Source of the DNA: Pseudomonas sp. URMO17WK12:I2 | Lineage (GTDB): Bacteria > Pseudomonadota > Gammaproteobacteria > Pseudomonadales > Pseudomonadaceae | DNA length: 64,000 bases | Assembly: GCF_003253735.1 (NCBI RefSeq) | Contig: NZ_QKYW01000002.1 | Span: forward strand, 582,367-646,366 | Direction of reading: 5' to 3' | Shown: positions 59,791 to 64,000 of the stretch, piece by piece | How the letters are laid out: every line of letters begins with the position of its first letter | Position numbering within the stretch: the stretch's first letter is position 1 | Translations under genes and position numbers: made by a program | Notes under the pieces: generated by a model | What the model was told of the DNA's origin: nothing | The model's database searches: none | What the model saw: only the letters and a program-made list of their open reading frames with translations

Positions 59791-60125
59791 ATTTTTGCCC
59801 GTCAATAGTTAATCATTCCCGCACACTCCCATATTGCGCAAAAAATACCTCTCGTCAAGCCTCCTGAGCGGACGTTCAGCCGTAAACCGGAGGATGGCGT
59901 CTTCCGTCCCGGAACATCCCGGGCAATAACTTTCCCGACAGTGCTCTTCGCCAGAAAAAACTTTGCTTTATGCGTATCTCCGGCTCTGCAGTTAGCAAAG
60001 TATTTCCACGAAAGCTAAGCGAGCATACGGCGTTGCAAATAACAAATAACGCTGCACGTCAGCAAAAAACATGAGCTGCATTTTTTAGCCCGCCTATCAA
60101 AAACTCGACAAGAAAGAGGCTGAGC
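59791..60125. other. Divergent regulatory region, Lrp gene / permease gene
   Basis: A 335-base AT-richer spacer without an ORF. It should contain both promoters and Lrp sites; I see no perfect palindrome to point at. Confidence 0.45.
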
Positions 60126-61547
60126 ATGGAAAAGATTTCCGTTCTGCAAGATGAAGTATTGCCCCCTAGCGAACCGCACCTGAAACGCGCACTAAAGAAT
60201 CGCCACATTCAATTTATTTCTATTGGCGGCGCAATAGGAACCGGGTTGTTCATGGGGTCTGGAAAAGCGATAGCCTTGTCAGGCACGTCGATCATTCTGG
60301 TTTACATGATCGTCGGCTTCTTCCTTTTCTTCATCATGCGAGCCATGGGCGAACTGCTGCTTACAGACCTGCGGTTCAGGTCGTTCGCGGATGTGGTGGC
60401 TCACTACCTTGGGCTCAGGGCTGGGTACATGCTTAGCTGGTCATATTGGCTAAGCTGGAGCGTTGCAATCATTGCTGACGTGATTGTCGTCGCGGGGTTC
60501 TTTCAGTTCTGGTTTCCTGACGTGCCCATCTGGGCAACCGCCAGCTTCACGATGCTGCTGCTTCTGGCGCTTAACATGATGGCGGTCAAGCTCTTTGGCG
60601 AGGTTGAATTCTGGTTCGCCATCATCAAGATCGTGGCCATTGTCGCCCTCATCGTGACGGCGTTCATCCTGATTGGCATCTCCTATCAATCACCCGAGGG
60701 CGTTACCGCTTCGCTAAACAACCTGTTTGAAAAAGGAACGATGCTTCCTCACGGGATCAGCGGGTTCCTGGCAGGCTTTCAGATCGCAATCTTCTCCTTC
60801 GCAGGCACTGAGCTGATCGGCACGACCGCGGCGGAAGCAGAAAATCCGAAGCGCAACCTTCCCAAGGCCATCAACACCATCCCGTTCCGAATTCTGATTT
60901 TTTATGTGCTCGCGCTCGCCTGCATCATCAGCGTGACCTCCTGGAGCCATGTCCCGGCTGACCGCAGCCCCTTCGTTGAGCTGTTCCTTTTCGCCGGTTT
61001 CCCTGCTGCGGCCGGGATAATCAACTTTGTAGTCCTGACCTCTGCTGCCTCGTCAGCCAACAGTGGAGTCTACGCCAGTTGCCGGATGTTGTTCGGGCTG
61101 GCTCGACGCAATAGCGCGCCAAGCTTTTTCGCCAAACTGTCCCGCTCCGGGGTTCCCGTCATGGCCATTGCATTCTCCGGCATCGCCATGTTCTGCGGCT
61201 TATGCCTGCTGACCATCTTTCCTAACGTCATGGAGCTGTTCACTGTTGTCTCGACCGTAGCGACCATCCTCAACCTGTATATCTGGACGATGATCATGCT
61301 GGGCTACATGGCCTACAGGAAAAAAGCGCCTGAACTCCATCAATCCAGCATCTTCAAACTGCCTGGCGGGCGTATCACTTCGGTCGCTTGCCTCGGATTT
61401 CTACTCGCCGGTTTCTGGGTATTGTCACTTCAGGCAGACACGCGACTCGCGTTGTATGTAATGCCGTTCTGGTTCCTCTTTCTGTTCGTTTCCTATCGAC
61501 CAAGAAAGGCGGCCTCAGACCAAGTGGGTTCGCAAATCACTCAGTAA
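60126..61547 (+). CDS. Amino-acid permease, AAT family (APC superfamily, CycA/AroP-like)
   Basis: A 473-residue 12-TM amino-acid:proton symporter. The AAT signature at TM1 is LKNRHIQFISIGGAIGTGLF (about residues 23-42), followed by MRAMGELLLTDLRFRSFADV and later FAGTELIGTTAAEAENPKRN. AGAAAGAGG precedes the ATG. It resembles D-serine/D-alanine/glycine and proline/lysine carriers. Together with the hydrolase and M20 genes it likely imports an amino acid or a derivative. Confidence 0.9.
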   Translation: MEKISVLQDEVLPPSEPHLKRALKNRHIQFISIGGAIGTGLFMGSGKAIALSGTSIILVYMIVGFFLFFIMRAMGELLLTDLRFRSFADVVAHYLGLRAGYMLSWSYWLSWSVAIIADVIVVAGFFQFWFPDVPIWATASFTMLLLLALNMMAVKLFGEVEFWFAIIKIVAIVALIVTAFILIGISYQSPEGVTASLNNLFEKGTMLPHGISGFLAGFQIAIFSFAGTELIGTTAAEAENPKRNLPKAINTIPFRILIFYVLALACIISVTSWSHVPADRSPFVELFLFAGFPAAAGIINFVVLTSAASSANSGVYASCRMLFGLARRNSAPSFFAKLSRSGVPVMAIAFSGIAMFCGLCLLTIFPNVMELFTVVSTVATILNLYIWTMIMLGYMAYRKKAPELHQSSIFKLPGGRITSVACLGFLLAGFWVLSLQADTRLALYVMPFWFLFLFVSYRPRKAASDQVGSQITQ

Positions 61548-61554
61548 CGACAAG

Positions 61555-61571
61555 CCCCCTTGCCGGGGGCG
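61555..61571 (+). terminator. Hairpin after permease gene
   Basis: GCCCCC-TTGCC-GGGGGC begins 7 bases after the permease stop. No T-run follows, so termination strength is uncertain. Confidence 0.5.
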
Positions 61572-61690
61572 CACTGGCGACTTCAGAGCCGTGGGTGTAA
61601 TCGAGCAGGCCTTGCTTGTGAACTGGCGTGGCATCGATGCCGCAATGCACCGATGCCGTAAAAGGCGGCCGCATTTTTGCTCCTGCATTG

Positions 61691-61721
61691 AAAAACCCGA
61701 CAGGCCGCTTGGCCGGTCGGG
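61691..61721 (-). terminator. Rho-independent terminator of the M20 gene
   Basis: On the minus strand CCCGACCGGCC and GGCCTGTCGGG pair around AAGC and are followed by TTTTT (complement of 61691-61695). It lies about 37 bases past the stop of the leftward M20 gene. Confidence 0.85.
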
Positions 61722-61757
61722 ATAGGCGGATGGCTTTAATGAGGCAGCGTGCTCAGC

Positions 61758-63065
61758 CTATTCCACGGGTGACTGCAAGTTGCACCACTGGGCGATGAAC
61801 AGCGCGATGCTCTTGGTGATCAGGCGCAGCGACTCGATGTGCACCCGTTCGTCAAAACCGTGGATGTCCAGTGATCTGGGCCCATATACCAATGTCGGCA
61901 TATCGCCGTAAATCACGAAAACGCGAGCGTCGAGGTAGCCTGGAGTCGTGAACGACTCCAGTTCGCTTTGGAACGCAATGCGGTGGCAATCGCGCAGGGT
62001 GTTTTCCGCGTCGGAGCCCTCTTCGAGCACGTAGCCCTCGGCGTAGAAGCCGGTAAATTCAACCTGCGGAGACAAACCGCCGAGGCGAGGATCCGCTGCG
62101 GCCTCGGCCAGGCAAGCCTCGATTTCGGCCCGCGCTTGGTCCGCCGTGGTGCCGGGATAGATCGCGGCCCGCACATCGAATTCGCACCATGGCGGTACTG
62201 TCGACGGCCAATCCCCCCCAGCGATCTTGCCAATATTGAAGTTGATGGGATGGTCAAGGTGTTCAAAATGGCGGTGACACTTATGCTGGCCATTCCATTT
62301 CGCTTCGATTTTACGGAGCGCTTCCATGGCAGCGTAGGCCGCGTCGATCGCATTGATGCCCGTTTCCATCTCGCGATTATGGGTTGGGCGGCCCTGTACC
62401 TTGACCTTGAACCAGAGCACACCGACATTGGCGCGAACCAGCATGTTTTCCTCTGGCTCAGGGATGATCACCGCGTCCGCTTTGTAGCCACGCAACAAGG
62501 CGGCCAGGGCACCGTTGCCCGTGCACTCTTCCTCGACCACGGACTGGAAATAGATCGGTGCACCAGGCGCGTAGCCTGCAGCCTTGATCGCATCGAATGC
62601 GAACAGGTTGGCCACCAGCCCGGCTTTCATATCGGCAGAACCGCGGCCATACAGCCAACCGTCAACGATTGCTGGATCCCACGGCGAGCGCACCCACCTA
62701 TCCACAGGGCCAGTCGGTACCACGTCGATATGCCCGTTCAGGATCAGCGAACGCCCCGTCTGCCGTTGTGGCCGATAGCTACCCACCACGTTGAACGCGT
62801 TCTCGTAAGAGACGGTAACAGGGCCGAAGCCCGGATGGGACTTGATGTCCTCGACATCGATCTTCCATCGATCCATCGACAAGCCGCGCTTGTGCATCGC
62901 CTCGTACAAGAAGTCCTGGGCGGTGTGCTCCTGCTCACGGAGCGAAGGGATACGCACTAAATCCTGGGTGAATCGCAACTGGGCTTCGAAGTTGTCATCG
63001 ACTGCCTGGAGAACACGCTGGACGTGTTCAGGCGTCAGTTGGTTCTGGCCGAGATTACTGGTCAT
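61758..63065 (-). CDS. M20-family deacylase/peptidase (ArgE/DapE type)
   Basis: A 435-residue zinc hydrolase that removes an N-acyl, N-formyl or N-carbamoyl-type group from an amino acid. Metal ligands and base are His112 and Asp114 (LNGHIDVVP), Asp145 (YGRGSADMKAG) and Glu178-Glu180 (SVVEEECTGNG). The dimerisation domain has VQGRPTHNREMETGINAIDA. There is no signal peptide. It lies 46 bases after the MHS transporter gene and ends in a clear terminator, so the two form an operon. Confidence 0.9.
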   Translation of the reverse strand: MTSNLGQNQLTPEHVQRVLQAVDDNFEAQLRFTQDLVRIPSLREQEHTAQDFLYEAMHKRGLSMDRWKIDVEDIKSHPGFGPVTVSYENAFNVVGSYRPQRQTGRSLILNGHIDVVPTGPVDRWVRSPWDPAIVDGWLYGRGSADMKAGLVANLFAFDAIKAAGYAPGAPIYFQSVVEEECTGNGALAALLRGYKADAVIIPEPEENMLVRANVGVLWFKVKVQGRPTHNREMETGINAIDAAYAAMEALRKIEAKWNGQHKCHRHFEHLDHPINFNIGKIAGGDWPSTVPPWCEFDVRAAIYPGTTADQARAEIEACLAEAAADPRLGGLSPQVEFTGFYAEGYVLEEGSDAENTLRDCHRIAFQSELESFTTPGYLDARVFVIYGDMPTLVYGPRSLDIHGFDERVHIESLRLITKSIALFIAQWCNLQSPVE

Positions 63066-63111
63066 GATTTGTTCCTAATCAGGGTTTTTATCAAGAATGC
63101 CGGGATCAGGC

Positions 63112-64000
63112 TTATGGTGCCGTCACTGCGCTAAACACCGGCTCCTGACGTCTTTTGTGCAGCGCCAGACCTATCACGCAACCCAGGGTGATTGTCGAAA
63201 GCACCGAGTAGAAAATTGCCAAGGGCAACCATTGGTTGGGATAGATGTGGGTAAGCCAGGTGCCAATCAGGGGAGTGAGCCCGCCTGCCAAGGCACCGCA
63301 AAACTGGTAGGAGAGCGAGATGCCGGTGTAGCGAATTCGTGTTGCAAATGCAGAGCTGATGAACCCCGCCATTGCGGAGTAAATCGCCGCCATGAACACC
63401 AGCACGATCGCGATGCCGGCAATGATGCTCGCGCTGGTGCCTTTGCTGACCAGGATGAACATGGGATATGGCGCGGCCACCGAGGCTGCCGAGGCCAGGA
63501 TCAACACCCGGGCCGTTCCTATGGTTTCGGCGAACCATGCGGCCAGGGGCTGAATGAAGAACTGGATGATCGCGACGACGAATAGGCAATCCAGGATCAT
63601 TCGGCGATCAAGGCCCAGTGTCTGGGTGGCGTACGACAGCATGAAGGTGTTGGTAAAGTAGATCCCGCCGATGGCAACCGTACACACGCCCATGCACAGC
63701 AGCAGGGTGCGCCAGGAGGTACGAAAGACCTCTTTGGCGGGGATGTCGGTGGTCTCCTTGTCGGCCAGCACCTGGGCAAAGTCCGGTGACTCACTCACGC
63801 CAATGCGGATGAAATAGCCCACCAGCAACAGCACCGCGCTGATCAGGAAAGGGATTCGCCAGCCCCAGGCGAGGAAGTCGGCCTCATCCATGGAGGTGAC
63901 CAGGCGAAAAGCCAATAGCGAGAGAATCAGCCCGGCAGGGCTACCCAGTTGCGCGAATGAGGCTGCGAAGGTACGGCGCTTGGCAGAGGCATGCTCACCC
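63112..64000 (-). CDS. MFS metabolite:H+ symporter, MHS family (partial)
   Basis: The C-terminal 296 or so residues of a 12-TM MFS carrier; the start lies beyond the window. The visible part begins GEHASAKRRTFAASFAQLGS, the MHS loop after TM4-5, then FLAWGWRIPFLISAVLLLVG and IRIGVSESPDFAQVL, all typical of ProP/ShiA/KgtP-like transporters. It is upstream of and likely co-transcribed with the M20 gene, so it would import that enzyme's substrate. An internal Met at 63915 is not a credible start because the frame stays open to the end of the window. Confidence 0.9.
   Translation of the reverse strand, partial: GEHASAKRRTFAASFAQLGSPAGLILSLLAFRLVTSMDEADFLAWGWRIPFLISAVLLLVGYFIRIGVSESPDFAQVLADKETTDIPAKEVFRTSWRTLLLCMGVCTVAIGGIYFTNTFMLSYATQTLGLDRRMILDCLFVVAIIQFFIQPLAAWFAETIGTARVLILASAASVAAPYPMFILVSKGTSASIIAGIAIVLVFMAAIYSAMAGFISSAFATRIRYTGISLSYQFCGALAGGLTPLIGTWLTHIYPNQWLPLAIFYSVLSTITLGCVIGLALHKRRQEPVFSAVTAP

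Noticed and set aside
1..64000. CRISPR arrays, rRNA and tRNA genes, prophage or intact insertion sequences
   Set aside because: I looked for regular direct repeats, cloverleaf-like motifs, integrases and transposases and saw none. A tRNA scan could still find something I missed by eye.

Overview
The window is GC-rich chromosomal DNA from a Pseudomonas species. The evidence is the lysine/pipecolate block (hglS, LysR gene, amaB, amaA in the order known from P. putida), GTGGGAGC-type REP palindromes, and a dense set of two-component, RND, TetR, LysR and GNAT genes. I saw no rRNA, tRNA, CRISPR array or intact insertion sequence. Most very long ORFs antisense to genes are high-GC shadows.

Left part, 1-11.5 kb: two transport/catabolic operons of unknown substrate. 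The first has a NitT/TauT-type ABC importer, an NDP-forming acyl-CoA synthetase and a crotonase-fold enzyme, with a divergent IclR regulator. Two matching palindromes lie 7 bp upstream of candidate -35 boxes. The second has a serine hydrolase, an outer-membrane porin, a DUF3237 protein and an MFS carrier, with a divergent TetR gene.

11.5-18.5 kb: eight co-directional, mostly overlapping genes. They encode a thermostable-hemolysin-family (PF12261) protein, an AMP-dependent ligase, a heme-oxygenase-like diiron oxidase candidate, an SDR, a periplasmic TPR protein, an OmpR-type response regulator, its kinase and a cytochrome b561. I consider this the best candidate for an undescribed biosynthetic system. 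A pit phosphate transporter, two GNAT genes and a small membrane protein follow.

22-32 kb: D-lysine/L-pipecolate catabolism to 2-oxoglutarate: pipecolate oxidase (amaA), aminoadipate semialdehyde dehydrogenase (amaB), 2-oxoadipate dioxygenase/decarboxylase (hglS) and D-2-hydroxyglutarate dehydrogenase (ydiJ), with two LysR regulators. REP-type repeats fill the gaps.

32-41 kb: an RND efflux locus. Adaptor and pump face one way and the outer-membrane channel the other. Both promoters carry the same GTGACCA-N10-TGGTCAC operator, presumably read by the TetR gene between them. A FabF-like ketoacyl synthase and a frameshifted Bcr/CflA MFS gene trail the pump.

41-51.5 kb: a TctCBA tripartite carboxylate importer, an RraA-like aldolase, a D-2-hydroxyacid dehydrogenase, an ACS-family MFS carrier, a Tat-exported amidohydrolase, an IclR regulator, and a PrpF/4-oxalomesaconate tautomerase-like isomerase with a MarR regulator. 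It looks like uptake and breakdown of a polycarboxylate, possibly aromatic-derived.

51.5-58.2 kb: a GNAT gene, a LysR relic, a CHASE2 adenylate cyclase, a FecR/OmpA lipoprotein pair and an HD-GYP phosphodiesterase, i.e. nucleotide second-messenger signalling. From about 58.2 kb to the end the base composition is less GC-rich. That segment carries an isochorismatase-family hydrolase, an Lrp regulator, an amino-acid permease, an M20 deacylase and an MHS-type transporter, probably an acquired module for an amino-acid derivative.
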